A stretch of DNA of 64,000 nucleotides from Chelatococcus caeni (GCF_014196925.1 NZ_JACIEN010000006.1:62001-126000); one strand, 5' to 3'. Counted from the stretch's first letter, positions 13,354-22,861 are shown. Program-made: numbers and translations. Notes: a model not told the origin generated them from the sequence alone.

Positions 13354-14582
13354 GTCTCGACGAGGCCCGTCGTGTCGCCCGAGGCGCGGGAATCGCCCTG
13401 GCCGTGCGGCAGGGCGAGATAGTCTTCGGACCGCATCTCGATGAGCCGCGACACCGTGCGGTCGAACTCGAAGACCTCGCGGCCCTGGTCGGCGCGGTAG
13501 AGCGCGTGCGGCTCCGCTTCGGCGGAGGCGATGAGCTTCACGTGCTTCTCGTAGAGCGTGTCGATGAGCGTGATGAAGCGCTTGGCCGCGTTGCGTTGGG
13601 CAAGGTCCATCACCGGGATGCCGGCGAGAATGATGCAGTGGTAGCGCTCGGCGAGGGCGAGGTAGTCCGAGGCGCCGAGCGGGCGCTCGCAGAGCTCGGC
13701 GAACGAAAAGCGCGCCACGCCGTCGCTGGCGCTCGGCACCGGCACCGTGCGGCCCTTGACGTGGACGGCCGCCGGCTTGCCCTCGTGCCGGCCGGTGAGG
13801 CGGAAGAACGCTTCGTCCAGCGCCGCCTCGGCCGCCGCATCCGCCGGCACGTGATAGACCGGGCTGCCGGCGAGCTTCTCGAGACGGAAGTCGGTGCGGG
13901 AATCGAGGCGCAGCACCTCGACCCGGTGCGTCAGCAGGTCGATGAACGGCAGGAACAGCGCCCGGTTGAGCCCGTTCTCGTAGAGGCGGTCCGGCTCCAC
14001 GTTCGACGTGGCGACCACGGTGACGCCGCGCGCGAAGAGGGCCGTGAACAGCCGGCCGAGGATCATCGCATCGGCGATGTCCGTGACGGTGAACTCGTCG
14101 AAGCACAGGAGCCAGGCCTCGGCCGCCAGCGCGTCCGCCACATGCGGGATGGGGTCGCCGTCCTTCTCGCGGCCGTCCTTGACCTTCTGGCGGTGGGCGA
14201 AGATGCGCTCGTGCACATCGGCCATGAAGGCGTGGAAATGGGCACGGCGCTTGCGCTCGGGCGGCGCGACCTCGAAGAAGAGGTCCATCAGCATGGTCTT
14301 GCCGCGGCCGACCGAGCCCCAGATGTAGAGGCCCTTGAGCGGCTCGGCCTTCTCGTTGCGCTTGCCGAACAGCCAGCCGAGCGGGCTCGCCTTGCGCGCG
14401 AGGCGCCGCTCGCCGAGCCGCTGCGCGAGGTCGTCGAGCCGCGCCACGAGGTGTTCCTGCGCCGGGTCACGCTCGATCACGCCCTCGCTGACGAGGGCGT
14501 CGTAGCGTGCGCGCACGCTGGCGGCGGTCTGCCGGGCAAGGCGGGGCTCGATGGTCACGGGAGGGGATTTAGCGTCTCGCAT
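13350..14582 (-). CDS. zapE: Cell division protein ZapE (AFG1-type ATPase)
   Basis: AAA-like P-loop ATPase; ZapE acts on the Z-ring in E. coli and the mitochondrial homologue AFG1/LACE1 handles membrane proteins. The product is 410 residues from the ATG at 14582. Walker A is GSVGRGKTM and Walker B is LLCFDEFTVTDIADA, followed by ATSNVEPDRLY. An alternative ATG at 14594 and a GTG a few codons in are possible starts. The stop codon overlaps the start of the TetR gene. Confidence 0.93.
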   Translation of the reverse strand: MRDAKSPPVTIEPRLARQTAASVRARYDALVSEGVIERDPAQEHLVARLDDLAQRLGERRLARKASPLGWLFGKRNEKAEPLKGLYIWGSVGRGKTMLMDLFFEVAPPERKRRAHFHAFMADVHERIFAHRQKVKDGREKDGDPIPHVADALAAEAWLLCFDEFTVTDIADAMILGRLFTALFARGVTVVATSNVEPDRLYENGLNRALFLPFIDLLTHRVEVLRLDSRTDFRLEKLAGSPVYHVPADAAAEAALDEAFFRLTGRHEGKPAAVHVKGRTVPVPSASDGVARFSFAELCERPLGASDYLALAERYHCIILAGIPVMDLAQRNAAKRFITLIDTLYEKHVKLIASAEAEPHALYRADQGREVFEFDRTVSRLIEMRSEDYLALPHGQGDSRASGDTTGLVET

Positions 14583-14621
14583 GCCGCCGCACAATCGCCG
14601 CGCTGTCGCGCCGGCCGCTGA

Positions 14622-15248
14622 TCAGCCCGGCTCCCGCGGCATGAGATCGTAGGGGTGGGCCCAGCCGGGCAGGGCGGCGATGCGCCGCGTCCAGGCCTCG
14701 ATATTGGGGAAGGCGGACCGGTCGATGCCGGTTTCCTCGGGATAATAGAGATATCCGACCATGGAGATGTCGGCGATGGTCGGCGTGTCGCCGACCATGA
14801 AGGAGCGCTTGGCGAGGTGCTTCTCGACGATGTCGAAGGCGGCGAGCGCGCGTGCCCGCAGGAACTCCGTCACCGGGCTCTCGCCCATCTTCTTGAGGCC
14901 GACCATGAAGCGCAGCGTGGCGAAATAGCTGGTGAACTTGTGATTGTCGAAGAGGATCCAGCGCAGGATGTCGTAGCGCTCCTCGGCATCATGCCCGCCG
15001 AAGCGCCCGTGCCGTTCGGCGAGATGAGTGAGGATCGCGCCGCTCTGGGTGAGCCGCTGTCCGCCGTGCTCCAGCACCGGCACCTCGCCCATCTCGTTGC
15101 AGCTGTCACGAAAGGCCGCGCCGCGCGTCTCGCCGTTGAAGAAGTCGACGAAGCGCGGCTGCCAGTCGCAGCCGCACAGGTTCAGCATCAGGGCGACCTT
15201 ATAGGCGTTCCCGGACTGGCCGAAACAGTGGAGGATATAGTCGCTCAT
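14622..15248 (-). CDS. Glutathione S-transferase family protein
   Basis: A 208-residue protein. The N-terminal thioredoxin-like domain (about 1-80) has the cis-proline motif MGEVPVLEHGG and the glutathione gamma-glutamyl contact LTQSGAI. The all-helical C-terminal domain contains FMVGDTPTIADISMVGYLYY, the usual GST N-capping region. The start MSDYILHCFG is the standard N-terminus. The substrate is not predictable. It is divergent from the GNAT gene, with a TGYTGCRYTGCR motif in the shared promoter region. Confidence 0.9.
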   Translation of the reverse strand: MSDYILHCFGQSGNAYKVALMLNLCGCDWQPRFVDFFNGETRGAAFRDSCNEMGEVPVLEHGGQRLTQSGAILTHLAERHGRFGGHDAEERYDILRWILFDNHKFTSYFATLRFMVGLKKMGESPVTEFLRARALAAFDIVEKHLAKRSFMVGDTPTIADISMVGYLYYPEETGIDRSAFPNIEAWTRRIAALPGWAHPYDLMPREPG

Positions 15249-15351
15249 CGTCGCGCCCTGTGCCTCTTTCGCATGCCGATCTCGCGCGCCAGTTGAACGC
15301 AAACCGGCAGGCCGCGCCAGACCGGGGCGGCATCCTGGCGCTTGAATTTCA

Positions 15352-15363
15352 TGTTGCATTGCA
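15352..15363. promoter_or_regulatory. TGYTGCRYTGCR motif, GST/GNAT intergenic
   Basis: TGTTGCATTGCA, followed directly by the dyad GCACA-ATA-TGTGC (15361-15373). One of four related sites in the window. It lies about 105-115 bases upstream of the GST start and about 72-83 bases upstream of the GNAT start. It resembles TGC-rich boxes described for PhaR-type acetyl-CoA/polyhydroxybutyrate regulators in alphaproteobacteria; that link is inference. Confidence 0.4.
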
Positions 15364-15434
15364 CAATATGTGCCGGGTCTAGGGAAACCGCGCCCTCGGG
15401 GGTCGAAGCAATATCGACCACCGAGAGAACGACG

Positions 15435-16022
15435 ATGGACACATCCTCCGGGCCTTCCGGCACCATTCGCAAGCTGTTCGCGGCCGATTTGCCCGCGTTC
15501 CGCGCCCATCTGCTGCGCCTCGATCCGGCCAGCCGCCACAGCCGCTTCATCGGCGCGGTGACCGATGCCTATCTCGCCGGCTATGCCGACCGCTGCCTCG
15601 CCTCGCGCGGGCTCGTCTTCGGCTTCGTCGAGGACGGCGTCGTGCGCGGCGCGGCCGAACTGCAGCCCTTCGAGATCAGCGGCGAGCGGCGGGCCGAGGC
15701 CGCCTTCAGCGTCGAGCGCGGCTGGCGCCGGCGCGGCATCGGCAGCGCGCTCTTTGCCCGCCTCATCGTCAGCGCCCGCAACCGCGGCGCTGCGGCGCTC
15801 GTCGTCAACTGCATGAGCGAGAACGGCGCCATGCGCGCGCTGGCGCGGCGCTTCTCGGCCGAGATCGTCTTCGAGCGCGGGGATCTCATCGGCACGATCA
15901 AGGGCCTTGGGCCGACCCCCTTCTCCCTCGCCGAAGAGATGATCGACGATGCGCACGGCCTTGCCATGAGCGCGCTCGACTACCAGCGACGCTTCATGGC
16001 TCCGTCGCGGGCTCCAAACTGA
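15435..16022 (+). CDS. GNAT-family N-acetyltransferase
   Basis: A 195-residue acetyl-CoA-dependent acyltransferase of unknown substrate. The acetyl-CoA binding motif A is visible as VERGWRRRGIGSALFARLI (about residues 96-114). This is followed by NRGAAALVVNCMSENGAM. The ATG at 15435 follows GAGA; the longer open frame to 15342 runs into the promoter region. The gene ends in a strong bidirectional terminator. Confidence 0.88.
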   Translation: MDTSSGPSGTIRKLFAADLPAFRAHLLRLDPASRHSRFIGAVTDAYLAGYADRCLASRGLVFGFVEDGVVRGAAELQPFEISGERRAEAAFSVERGWRRRGIGSALFARLIVSARNRGAAALVVNCMSENGAMRALARRFSAEIVFERGDLIGTIKGLGPTPFSLAEEMIDDAHGLAMSALDYQRRFMAPSRAPN

Positions 16023-16047
16023 AAAAGGGCGCCGCGGCGCCCTTTTT
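16022..16047. terminator. Bidirectional intrinsic terminator
   Basis: Perfect 12-base arms AAAAAGGGCGCC and GGCGCCCTTTTT with a two-base spacer, overlapping the last base of the GNAT stop codon. T-runs follow the GC stem on both strands, so it serves both the GNAT gene and the convergent lipoprotein gene. Confidence 0.92.
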
Positions 16048-16065
16048 CGTCAGCCGATGCTGCCT

Positions 16066-16743
16066 TCAGCGGGACAGGGTGAGCGGCGCGCCGGACTTGG
16101 CGAGCACCCCGTTGAACGAGCTGCCGCCTCCCTTGAGGCGGGCGACGACGCTGCCGCGCGAATAGAGATAGACCTCGCCGTCGCGCAGGTCCCAGGCGTT
16201 GACGCTCTGCAGGTCGCGACCGCCGCAGCCGGAGGTGGAGGCCTTGTAGAGATCGAGCGCCGGGGCGCTCGACAGCGTGATGCGGCAGGAGCCGCCGGCG
16301 GCTTCGCGTGCCGTCCAGCCCCCGGTCACGGTGCTGCGCGTCGGCGCGGGCGGCGCGCTCGTCGGCTGGCTGCCCAGGCCCGCGACCGGCCCGGGCGTGC
16401 CGCCGGTGCCGGTGAGGGTGCCGTCCGGGCCGAGCGTGCCGGGCGCAACGATGGAGCCGTCGGGCGCGGCCGCCGTGCCAGGCGCCGGTGGCAGCGGGCT
16501 TGCAATCACCTCGGCGGAGCCGGAGGGCGGTATCGGCTCGAAGTCCGACCCGGCCGCGGCCGCCGCGCCGGTGCTGCGATAGCCCGCCCCGGGACCAGGG
16601 CTCGGCGAGCCGGAAAAGCGGTCCGACGCGCAGGCGGCGACGATCAGGAGCGGCGCGAGGGCGGCCAGACGCCGGGCGATGCGCATGGCGCTCGCGCCAC
16701 GCCGGGCCGTTTCGGTCGTCGCATCGTGCATCGTCGGTCTCAT
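16066..16743 (-). CDS. Omp19-like lipoprotein, protease inhibitor (Inh) domain
   Basis: A lipid-anchored protein whose C-terminal domain (about the last 95 residues) resembles the alkaline protease inhibitor/Omp19 family: GWTAREAAGGSCRITL, a second cysteine in TSGCGGRDL, WDLRDGEVYLYS and the terminal LTLSR, as in Brucella Omp19. The lipobox is IVAAC, after a basic hydrophobic signal starting [15 protein letters not shown] long Gly/Pro/Thr-rich linker separates anchor and domain. The ATG at 16743 has a GGGAG upstream and gives a long n-region; the ATG at 16686 gives a textbook signal peptide but no ribosome binding site. Confidence 0.8.
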   Translation of the reverse strand: MRPTMHDATTETARRGASAMRIARRLAALAPLLIVAACASDRFSGSPSPGPGAGYRSTGAAAAAGSDFEPIPPSGSAEVIASPLPPAPGTAAAPDGSIVAPGTLGPDGTLTGTGGTPGPVAGLGSQPTSAPPAPTRSTVTGGWTAREAAGGSCRITLSSAPALDLYKASTSGCGGRDLQSVNAWDLRDGEVYLYSRGSVVARLKGGGSSFNGVLAKSGAPLTLSR

Positions 16744-16948
16744 GCTGTCCCGCTCCCGCTCTTCTTTCGGCGCGCCTGCCTTGAAAGGCAGCGCAGGCGC
16801 GCAAGCCACCGCTTTCGTCATGCCGTAAACGGCCTGATCGGGCAAGCCCGGGCGGGCGAATTGACTGATGCGAGCGCCGCGGGAAGGGCCGCCGCGCACC
16901 CAGCGTGGCGCGCGTGTCACACCCGGCCCGGGGCCGTCCGGCGCGCCG

Positions 16949-17734
16949 TCAGAGCTGGCGCGTGACCATCATCTGCTTGATCTCGGCGATGGCCTTCGCC
17001 GGATTGAGGCCCTTCGGGCACACGTTGGCGCAGTTCATGATCGTGTGGCAGCGGTAGAGCCGGAACGGATCCTCGAGATCGTCGAGGCGGTCGCCGGTAG
17101 CCTCGTCGCGGCTGTCGATGAGCCAGCGATAGGCTTGCAGCAGCACGGCCGGGCCCAGATAGCGGTCGCCGTTCCACCAGTAGCTCGGGCAGGAGGTGGA
17201 GCAGCACGCGCACAGGATGCACTCGTAGAGGCCGTCGAGCTTCTCGCGGTCCTCGCGGCTCTGGCGCCACTCCTTCTCCGGCTCCGGCGTCGTCGTCTTC
17301 AGCCACGGCTCGATCGAGGCGTGCTGAGCGTAGAAGCGCGTGAGGTCGGGCACCAGGTCCTTGACCACCGGCATGTGCGGCAGCGGATAGATGCGGACGT
17401 CGCCCTTCGACGTGCATTCGTCGATGCCCTTGGTGCAGGCGAGCGTGTTGGCGCCGTCGATGTTCATGGCGCAGGAGCCGCAGATGCCCTCGCGGCAGGA
17501 GCGGCGGAAGGTCAGCGTCGGGTCGATGTTGTTCTTGATGTAGATGAGCGCATCGAGAACCATCGGGCCGCAGTCGTCACGGTCGACGTGATAGGTGTCG
17601 ACGCGCGGGTTCTGTCCGTCATCCGGGTTCCAGCGATAGATGCGGAAGGCGGTCGTGTTCGCCGCCCCGTCCGGCTTCGGCCAGGCCTTGCCTTCCTTGA
17701 TCTGCGAATTCTTGGGGAGGGAGAACTTGGCCAT
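16949..17734 (-). CDS. sdhB: Succinate dehydrogenase iron-sulphur subunit
   Basis: Electron-transfer subunit of complex II, relaying electrons from SdhA flavin to quinone. The 261-residue protein has the [2Fe-2S] ligands in [12 protein letters not shown] with a later C in NTLACTK, the [4Fe-4S] motif [12 protein letters not shown] and the [3Fe-4S] set [14 protein letters not shown]. It is the last gene of sdhCDAB, 75 bases after sdhA. Confidence 0.98.
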   Translation of the reverse strand: MAKFSLPKNSQIKEGKAWPKPDGAANTTAFRIYRWNPDDGQNPRVDTYHVDRDDCGPMVLDALIYIKNNIDPTLTFRRSCREGICGSCAMNIDGANTLACTKGIDECTSKGDVRIYPLPHMPVVKDLVPDLTRFYAQHASIEPWLKTTTPEPEKEWRQSREDREKLDGLYECILCACCSTSCPSYWWNGDRYLGPAVLLQAYRWLIDSRDEATGDRLDDLEDPFRLYRCHTIMNCANVCPKGLNPAKAIAEIKQMMVTRQL

Positions 17735-17809
17735 CTTGTCTCTGTCCTCGAACCTGCCGGCGTCCCGTGGCCTGCGCCACGGGCCGGATGGGATCTGTCG
17801 CGCGCGGCC

Positions 17810-19846
17810 TCAGTAGACGCGCGCCTTCGGCTCGATGTACTCGATGTCGTTCGACATCGTGTAGTTGTGCACCGGGCGGTAGTCGATGGTGACGGTCTTG
17901 GCTATGTCGTCGACCCAGGCCAGGGTGTGCTTCATCCAGTTGACGTCGTCGCGCTCGGAATAGTCCTCGCGTGCATGGGCGCCGCGGCTTTCCTTGCGGT
18001 TGGCCGCGCCGTCCATCGTCACGACGGCCTGGGTGATGAGGTTGTCGAACTCGAGCGTCTCGATGAGGTCCGAGTTCCAGACGAGCGAGCGGTCGGTGAC
18101 GCGCACGTCCTCCGCGCCGTGCCAGACCTCGCGGATGAGCTTCTGCCCCTCTTCCAGCACCTCGCCGGTGCGGAAGACGGCGCAGTTCGACTGCATCGTG
18201 CGCTGCATCTGGAGGCGCAGCTCGGCGGTCGGGGTTCCGCCGCTCGCATTGCGGAAGCGGTCGAGCCGCGACAGCGACAGGTCGGCCGAGTTCTTCGGCA
18301 GGTCGGCGTGCGATTCGCCCGGCTTGACGATCTCGGCGGCGCGCAGGCCCGCCGCGCGGCCGAAGACCACGAGGTCGATCAGCGAGTTGGAGCCGAGGCG
18401 GTTCGCCCCGTGCACCGACACGCAGGCCGCCTCGCCGATGGCCATCAGCCCCGGCACGACATGGTCGGGGTTGTCGCCCGCCTTGGTCACCACCTCGCCG
18501 TGGAAGTTCGTCGGGATGCCGCCCATGTTGTAGTGCACCGTCGGCAGCACCGGGATCGGCTCCTTCGTCACGTCGACGCCGGCGAAGATCTTGGCGCTCT
18601 CCGAGATGCCGGGCAGGCGCTCGTGCAGCACCGCCGGGTCGAGGTGGTCGAGGTGCAGGAAGATGTGGTCCTTGTTCTTGCCCACGCCCCGGCCTTCGCG
18701 GATCTCCATGGTCATGGAGCGCGAGACCATGTCGCGCGGCGCAAGGTCCTTCACCGACGGGGCATAGCGCTCCATGAAGCGCTCGCCCTCGGAATTGGTG
18801 AGATAGCCGCCCTCGCCGCGCGCCCCCTCGGTGATGAGGCAGCCGGCGCCGTAGATGCCGGTGGGGTGGAACTGCACGAATTCCATGTCCTGCAGCGGCA
18901 GGCCGGCGCGCAGCACCATGGCGTTGCCGTCGCCCGTGCAGGTGTGGGCGGAGGTGGCCGAGAAATAGGCGCGGCCGTAGCCGCCCGTCGCCAGGATGAC
19001 GAGATGGGCGCGGAAGCGGTGGATGGTGCCGTCGTCCATCTTCAGCGCCACCACGCCGCGGCAGCGGCCCTCGTCGTCCATGATGAGGTCGATGGCGAAA
19101 TATTCGATGAAGAACTCGGTGTTGTTCCGCAGTGCCTGGCCGTAGAGCGTGTGCAGGATGGCATGGCCGGTGCGGTCGGCGGCGGCGCAGGTGCGCTGGG
19201 CCGGCGGGCCCTTGCCGAAGTCGGTCGTCATGCCGCCGAAGGGTCGCTGGTAGATGCGCCCGTCGACGGTGCGGGAGAAGGGAACGCCCCAGTGCTCGAG
19301 CTCGTAGACGGCGGCGGGCGCGTTGCGCACCAGATATTCGATGGAATCCTGGTCGCCGAGCCAGTCCGACCCCTTCACGGTGTCGTACATGTGCCAGCGC
19401 CAGTCGTCCGGCCCCATGTTGGCGAGCGAGGCGGCGACGCCGCCCTGGGCCGCCACGGTGTGCGAGCGCGTGGGGAAGACCTTGGTGACGCAGGCCGTCT
19501 TGAGGCCCGCCTGGGCGCAGCCGACGGTGGCACGCAGCCCGGCGCCGCCGGCGCCGACGACCACCACGTCGAAGGTGTGGTCGGTGATCGGATAGGCCTG
19601 GCCGGTATAGGCCGGGCGGGGAATGCGCAGGATGCCGCCCCGGCCGGCGCCATCGCCCTGCGCCGCCCGCGCGCGCGGCGTGCGCACGGCCTTGGGCGGC
19701 GTCTCGACGGCGGCGCCGGCGACCTCCGGTGCGGCGGCGGTCGGTGCGGCAGTGGTCGACGCGGCGGCCTTGGCCCTCGTGCTGCGGCGCGCCGGGGCGC
19801 TCGTCTCGGTGCCGGGGGTGGTTCCGTTGCTGGGTGCCTTGGCCAT
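17810..19846 (-). CDS. sdhA: Succinate dehydrogenase flavoprotein with long N-terminal extension
   Basis: Catalytic flavoprotein of complex II, oxidising succinate to fumarate. The core is orthodox: FAD motif GAGGAG, the covalent flavin histidine in [11 protein letters not shown], the substrate-site region up to [11 protein letters not shown]. At 678 residues it is about 75-80 longer than usual: the FAD motif starts near residue 98 instead of about 20. The extra part is Ala/Thr/Pro-rich and basic (for example [11 protein letters not shown]). The ATG at 19846 sits only four bases after the sdhD stop, and no other Met occurs before the flavin domain, so the extension is probably translated. A GTG or other start nearer the core is the alternative. 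Confidence 0.95.
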   Translation of the reverse strand: MAKAPSNGTTPGTETSAPARRSTRAKAAASTTAAPTAAAPEVAGAAVETPPKAVRTPRARAAQGDGAGRGGILRIPRPAYTGQAYPITDHTFDVVVVGAGGAGLRATVGCAQAGLKTACVTKVFPTRSHTVAAQGGVAASLANMGPDDWRWHMYDTVKGSDWLGDQDSIEYLVRNAPAAVYELEHWGVPFSRTVDGRIYQRPFGGMTTDFGKGPPAQRTCAAADRTGHAILHTLYGQALRNNTEFFIEYFAIDLIMDDEGRCRGVVALKMDDGTIHRFRAHLVILATGGYGRAYFSATSAHTCTGDGNAMVLRAGLPLQDMEFVQFHPTGIYGAGCLITEGARGEGGYLTNSEGERFMERYAPSVKDLAPRDMVSRSMTMEIREGRGVGKNKDHIFLHLDHLDPAVLHERLPGISESAKIFAGVDVTKEPIPVLPTVHYNMGGIPTNFHGEVVTKAGDNPDHVVPGLMAIGEAACVSVHGANRLGSNSLIDLVVFGRAAGLRAAEIVKPGESHADLPKNSADLSLSRLDRFRNASGGTPTAELRLQMQRTMQSNCAVFRTGEVLEEGQKLIREVWHGAEDVRVTDRSLVWNSDLIETLEFDNLITQAVVTMDGAANRKESRGAHAREDYSERDDVNWMKHTLAWVDDIAKTVTIDYRPVHNYTMSNDIEYIEPKARVY

Positions 19847-19850
19847 GAAC

Positions 19851-20246
19851 TTACATCCCGCCGAAGGAGATCTTGAGAACCGCGAAGACCGCGGCGGCTG
19901 CCACGAGCAGGGCGAAGAAGGTGTTGGCGATCACGGCAGCGACCTTGGCGCCGCCGTGAACGTAGTCCTCGATGATGACCTGCATGCCGATGCGCATGTG
20001 ATAGGTCGCCGAGAGGATGAAGAGGAGCAGGAGGAGCGCCACGAGCGGGCTGCGCACGAGGGCGATCGCCTCCTCATAGCCGCTGCCCGCCGCGCGGATC
20101 ACGATGGCGATGAAGGCCACCGCCAGCAATGCGTTGGAGATCGCCGTGAGGCGCTGGTGCCAGAAATGCCCGGTGCCGGACCTGGCAGAGCCAAGACCGC
20201 GGACGCGGCCGAGCGGCGTGCGCAGCGAGTGCTTCGTCGATGACAT
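19851..20246 (-). CDS. sdhD: Succinate dehydrogenase membrane anchor subunit
   Basis: A 131-residue hydrophobic anchor with three membrane helices (about residues 35-52, 62-82 and 100-125) that helps bind haem b and quinone. [16 protein letters not shown] carries the likely haem-ligand histidine and matches SdhD. The ATG at 20246 has an excellent GAGGAGG ribosome binding site 11 bases after the sdhC stop. sdhA follows after four bases. Confidence 0.95.
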   Translation of the reverse strand: MSSTKHSLRTPLGRVRGLGSARSGTGHFWHQRLTAISNALLAVAFIAIVIRAAGSGYEEAIALVRSPLVALLLLLFILSATYHMRIGMQVIIEDYVHGGAKVAAVIANTFFALLVAAAAVFAVLKISFGGM

Positions 20247-20257
20247 GAAATGCCTCC

Positions 20258-20671
20258 TCACGAGACCGCGTAGCCGACCACCCACACGAGGAGCGTGAGC
20301 GTGGCCGAGGCGATGAGGGTCATGCGGGCGAGGTTCTGGCGGGCGGCGGCGTCGAAGCCGAGGCCCACGTCCCAGATGAGGTGGCGGATGCCGCCGAACA
20401 TGTGGTGCAGCAGCGTCCAGGTGTAGCCGAAGAGGATCAGCCGGCCGAGGAAGGAGCCGAAGAACCACTGCGCGGTCTCGAAGGCCTCAGGCCCGCTCGC
20501 CAGCGCCAGCAGCCAGGCGACCAGGAGGAGGGTGCCCACATAGAGGGCCGAGCCGGTGACGCGATGGACTACCGACATCGCCATCGTCCACGTCCAGCGG
20601 TAGATCTGGAGGTGCGGCGAGAGGGGGCGGATGTCTTCCGGTCTCGTCCCGGGCGCTTTCGCCTCGGCCAT
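20258..20671 (-). CDS. sdhC: Succinate dehydrogenase cytochrome b556 subunit
   Basis: First gene of the sdhCDAB operon; a 137-residue membrane anchor with three helices. [12 protein letters not shown] and the HRVTG motif (quinone and haem region) are diagnostic, as is [14 protein letters not shown]. The ATG at 20671 has GGGGAGG upstream; longer open frames are artefacts. The promoter region holds a TGYTGCRYTGCR site. Confidence 0.96.
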   Translation of the reverse strand: MAEAKAPGTRPEDIRPLSPHLQIYRWTWTMAMSVVHRVTGSALYVGTLLLVAWLLALASGPEAFETAQWFFGSFLGRLILFGYTWTLLHHMFGGIRHLIWDVGLGFDAAARQNLARMTLIASATLTLLVWVVGYAVS

Positions 20672-20741
20672 GTGGGGCCTCCCCGCTTGCAGTCTGGAGT
20701 TGCTCGAAGCTATCGGCTTCGTAACGAATGTGGGCGGCAAC

Positions 20742-20753
20742 CGCAATGCAGCA
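20742..20753 (-). promoter_or_regulatory. TGYTGCRYTGCR motif upstream of sdhC
   Basis: On the minus strand it reads TGCTGCATTGCG, about 71-82 bases before the sdhC ATG, between the mesaconyl-CoA hydratase stop and sdhC. Second of four related sites. Confidence 0.4.
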
Positions 20754-20808
20754 TGCCGCCAAAGGCGGTGACATTTTTCCAGCTTTGTAACCGCTTCCTT
20801 GCGCCGCC

Positions 20809-21873
20809 TTATCGCGGCAGAAGCGCCCAATAGTCGAAATCGAGCACGACGGCGGGGTCGTATTCAGAGCCGTTTCGGCCCGGAAAACCGGTGCACGGCG
20901 CATTCTTCGCCGCGATGGTGCGCAGCCTCAGGGCGCCCATGTCGCTGCGGCCCTCGAGCTCGGCGGTGTCGAGCACCTCGCTCCAGCAATAGACGGTGTC
21001 GCCGGCAAAGAGCGGCGCCACATGCCGCCCGCCGTTGATGGCGGCGATGTGGAAGGCATTGCCGAGGCCGTTGAAGGACAGCGCCCGCGCCAGCGAGATC
21101 ACGTGGCCGCCGTAGATCAGCCGCCGGCCGAAGCGCGAGCCGGTGGCGGCGTGCTGGTCGAAATGCACCCGGGCGGTGTTCTGGTAGAGCCGGGTCGCGA
21201 GCTGGTGCTCGGCCTCCTCCACCGTCATGCCGTCCACATGGTCGATGCGCTCGCCGATGCGGAAGTCGCCCCAGCGCCAGGGGCTGCCGGCAAGGCCGAA
21301 GTCATAGGCCTCGACGTCGATGGGCGGGCAGCCGATGCCGAGGTGCGAGGGCTCGACGCTGTCCGCGAGCTGCGGCACGTGCTGGTCCGCGACGGACGCC
21401 GCCTCGTCGCGCTTCTTCACCATCACCCAGCGCACATATTCGAGCACCTCGGCCCCGTCGGAGCGCAGCCCGCGCGTGCGCACGTAGACGACGCCGGTCT
21501 TGCCGTTGGAATTTTCCTTGAGCCCGATGACCTCGGAGACGGCCGACAGCGTCTCGCCGGGATAGACGGGCTTCAGGAAGCGGCCTTCCGCATAGCCGAG
21601 GTTGGCGACCGCATTGAGGGAGATGTCCGGCACGGTCTTGCCGAAGACGACATGGAAGACGAGGAGATCGTCGAGGGGGCTGCGCTCGTAGCCGATCTGC
21701 GCGGCGAGGACGTCCGAGGACTGCACGGCGAAGCGCGTGCCGTAGAGCGCCGAATAGAGCGCGGCATCGCCCGCCGTCACCGTGCGCGGCGTCGCGTGGC
21801 GGATCACCTCGCCGAGGCGGAAATCCTCGAAGAACCGGCCGGCGCTGGTCTTCATCGGCAATGCTGTGTCCAT
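20809..21873 (-). CDS. mch: Mesaconyl-CoA hydratase (tandem MaoC domains)
   Basis: Hydratase of the ethylmalonyl-CoA pathway, interconverting mesaconyl-C1-CoA and beta-methylmalyl-CoA. The 354-residue length, two hot-dog domains and sequence blocks (FFEDFRLGEVIRHATPRT, FHVVFGKTVPDISLNA, LYQNTARVHFDQH, RLIYGGHVISLARAL, VVLDFDY at the end) match the characterised Rhodobacter/Methylobacterium enzyme closely, rather than generic MaoC dehydratases. Its presence implies acetyl-CoA assimilation without isocitrate lyase. Two Met codons near the start (1 and 7) are possible; the first is used. Upstream lies a TGYTGCRYTGCR site. Confidence 0.88.
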   Translation of the reverse strand: MDTALPMKTSAGRFFEDFRLGEVIRHATPRTVTAGDAALYSALYGTRFAVQSSDVLAAQIGYERSPLDDLLVFHVVFGKTVPDISLNAVANLGYAEGRFLKPVYPGETLSAVSEVIGLKENSNGKTGVVYVRTRGLRSDGAEVLEYVRWVMVKKRDEAASVADQHVPQLADSVEPSHLGIGCPPIDVEAYDFGLAGSPWRWGDFRIGERIDHVDGMTVEEAEHQLATRLYQNTARVHFDQHAATGSRFGRRLIYGGHVISLARALSFNGLGNAFHIAAINGGRHVAPLFAGDTVYCWSEVLDTAELEGRSDMGALRLRTIAAKNAPCTGFPGRNGSEYDPAVVLDFDYWALLPR

Positions 21874-21912
21874 CGGCTCCTCCCTCGCTGTTTCGCGAGA
21901 GACTAGCCTACA

Positions 21913-21924
21913 TGCTGCACTGCG
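21913..21924 (+). promoter_or_regulatory. TGYTGCRYTGCR motif upstream of mesaconyl-CoA hydratase
   Basis: TGCTGCACTGCG, 40-51 bases before the start of the mesaconyl-CoA hydratase gene and downstream of folD. Third of four related sites, and the one whose target gene best fits acetyl-CoA-flux control. Confidence 0.4.
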
Positions 21925-21949
21925 CCATTGCGACCTTGGGCGGAGGCGT

Positions 21950-22861
21950 TCAGGCCGACGGCACGTCCACCACGACGCCGGTGCGGGCGACCGCCGCCGC
22001 GAGCGTGTTGCGCAGGAGGCAGGCGATGGTCATTGGCCCGACGCCGCCCGGCACGGGGGTGATGGCGCCGGCATGCTGCACCGCCTCGTCATAGGCCACG
22101 TCGCCGACGAGCCGCGTCTTGCCCTCGCCGCGCTCGGGCGCCGGGATGCGGTTGATGCCGACGTCGATGACGATGGCGCCGGGCTTCACCCAGTCGCCGC
22201 GCACCATCTGCGGCCGGCCGACGGCCGCGACGAGGATGTCGGCGCGGCGGCACACGGCCGGCAGGTCGCGCGTCTTGGAATGGGCGACGGTGACCGTGCA
22301 GCTCTCGGCGAGGAGCAGCTGCGCCATCGGCTTGCCGACGATGTTGGAGCGCCCGACGACGACCGCCTCGAGCCCGGCGAGCGCCGGCTCGATGGACTTG
22401 ATGAGCATCAGGCAGCCGAGCGGCGTGCAGGGCACGAGCGCGGGAAGGCCGGTCATCAGGCGCCCGGCATTCTCCGGGTGGAAGCCGTCGACGTCCTTCG
22501 CCGGCTCGATCGCCTCGATCACCTTCTGCGCGTCGATATGCGCCGGCAGCGGCAGCTGTACGAGGATGCCGTCGACCGCATCGTCCGCGTTGAGCCGCGC
22601 GACGAGGGCGAGGAGCTCGGCCTCGCCCGTCTCCGCCGGCAGGCGGTGCTCGAAGGAGGCCATGCCGGCCTCCACCGTCTGCTGCGCCTTGTTGCGCACA
22701 TAGACGCTGCTCGCCGGATCCTCGCCGACGAGCACGACGGCAAGGCCAGGCGCGCGGCCGGACCTGGCGAGGAAGTCGGCCGCGGCTTCCGCCACGCGCC
22801 GGCGCAGGCCCTCGGCGAAGGCCTTGCCGTCGATGATTCGGGACGTCGGGAGCGTCGTCAT
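21950..22861 (-). CDS. folD: Bifunctional methylene-THF dehydrogenase/methenyl-THF cyclohydrolase
   Basis: Folate one-carbon enzyme interconverting 5,10-methylene-, methenyl- and 10-formyl-THF with NADP. The 303-residue protein carries the catalytic YVRNK (Y54, K58), [10 protein letters not shown], the dinucleotide motif [12 protein letters not shown], and [10 protein letters not shown]. Its ATG overlaps the stop of the upstream DUF167 gene, giving a yggT-yggU-folD unit. Confidence 0.97.
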   Translation of the reverse strand: MTTLPTSRIIDGKAFAEGLRRRVAEAAADFLARSGRAPGLAVVLVGEDPASSVYVRNKAQQTVEAGMASFEHRLPAETGEAELLALVARLNADDAVDGILVQLPLPAHIDAQKVIEAIEPAKDVDGFHPENAGRLMTGLPALVPCTPLGCLMLIKSIEPALAGLEAVVVGRSNIVGKPMAQLLLAESCTVTVAHSKTRDLPAVCRRADILVAAVGRPQMVRGDWVKPGAIVIDVGINRIPAPERGEGKTRLVGDVAYDEAVQHAGAITPVPGGVGPMTIACLLRNTLAAAVARTGVVVDVPSA

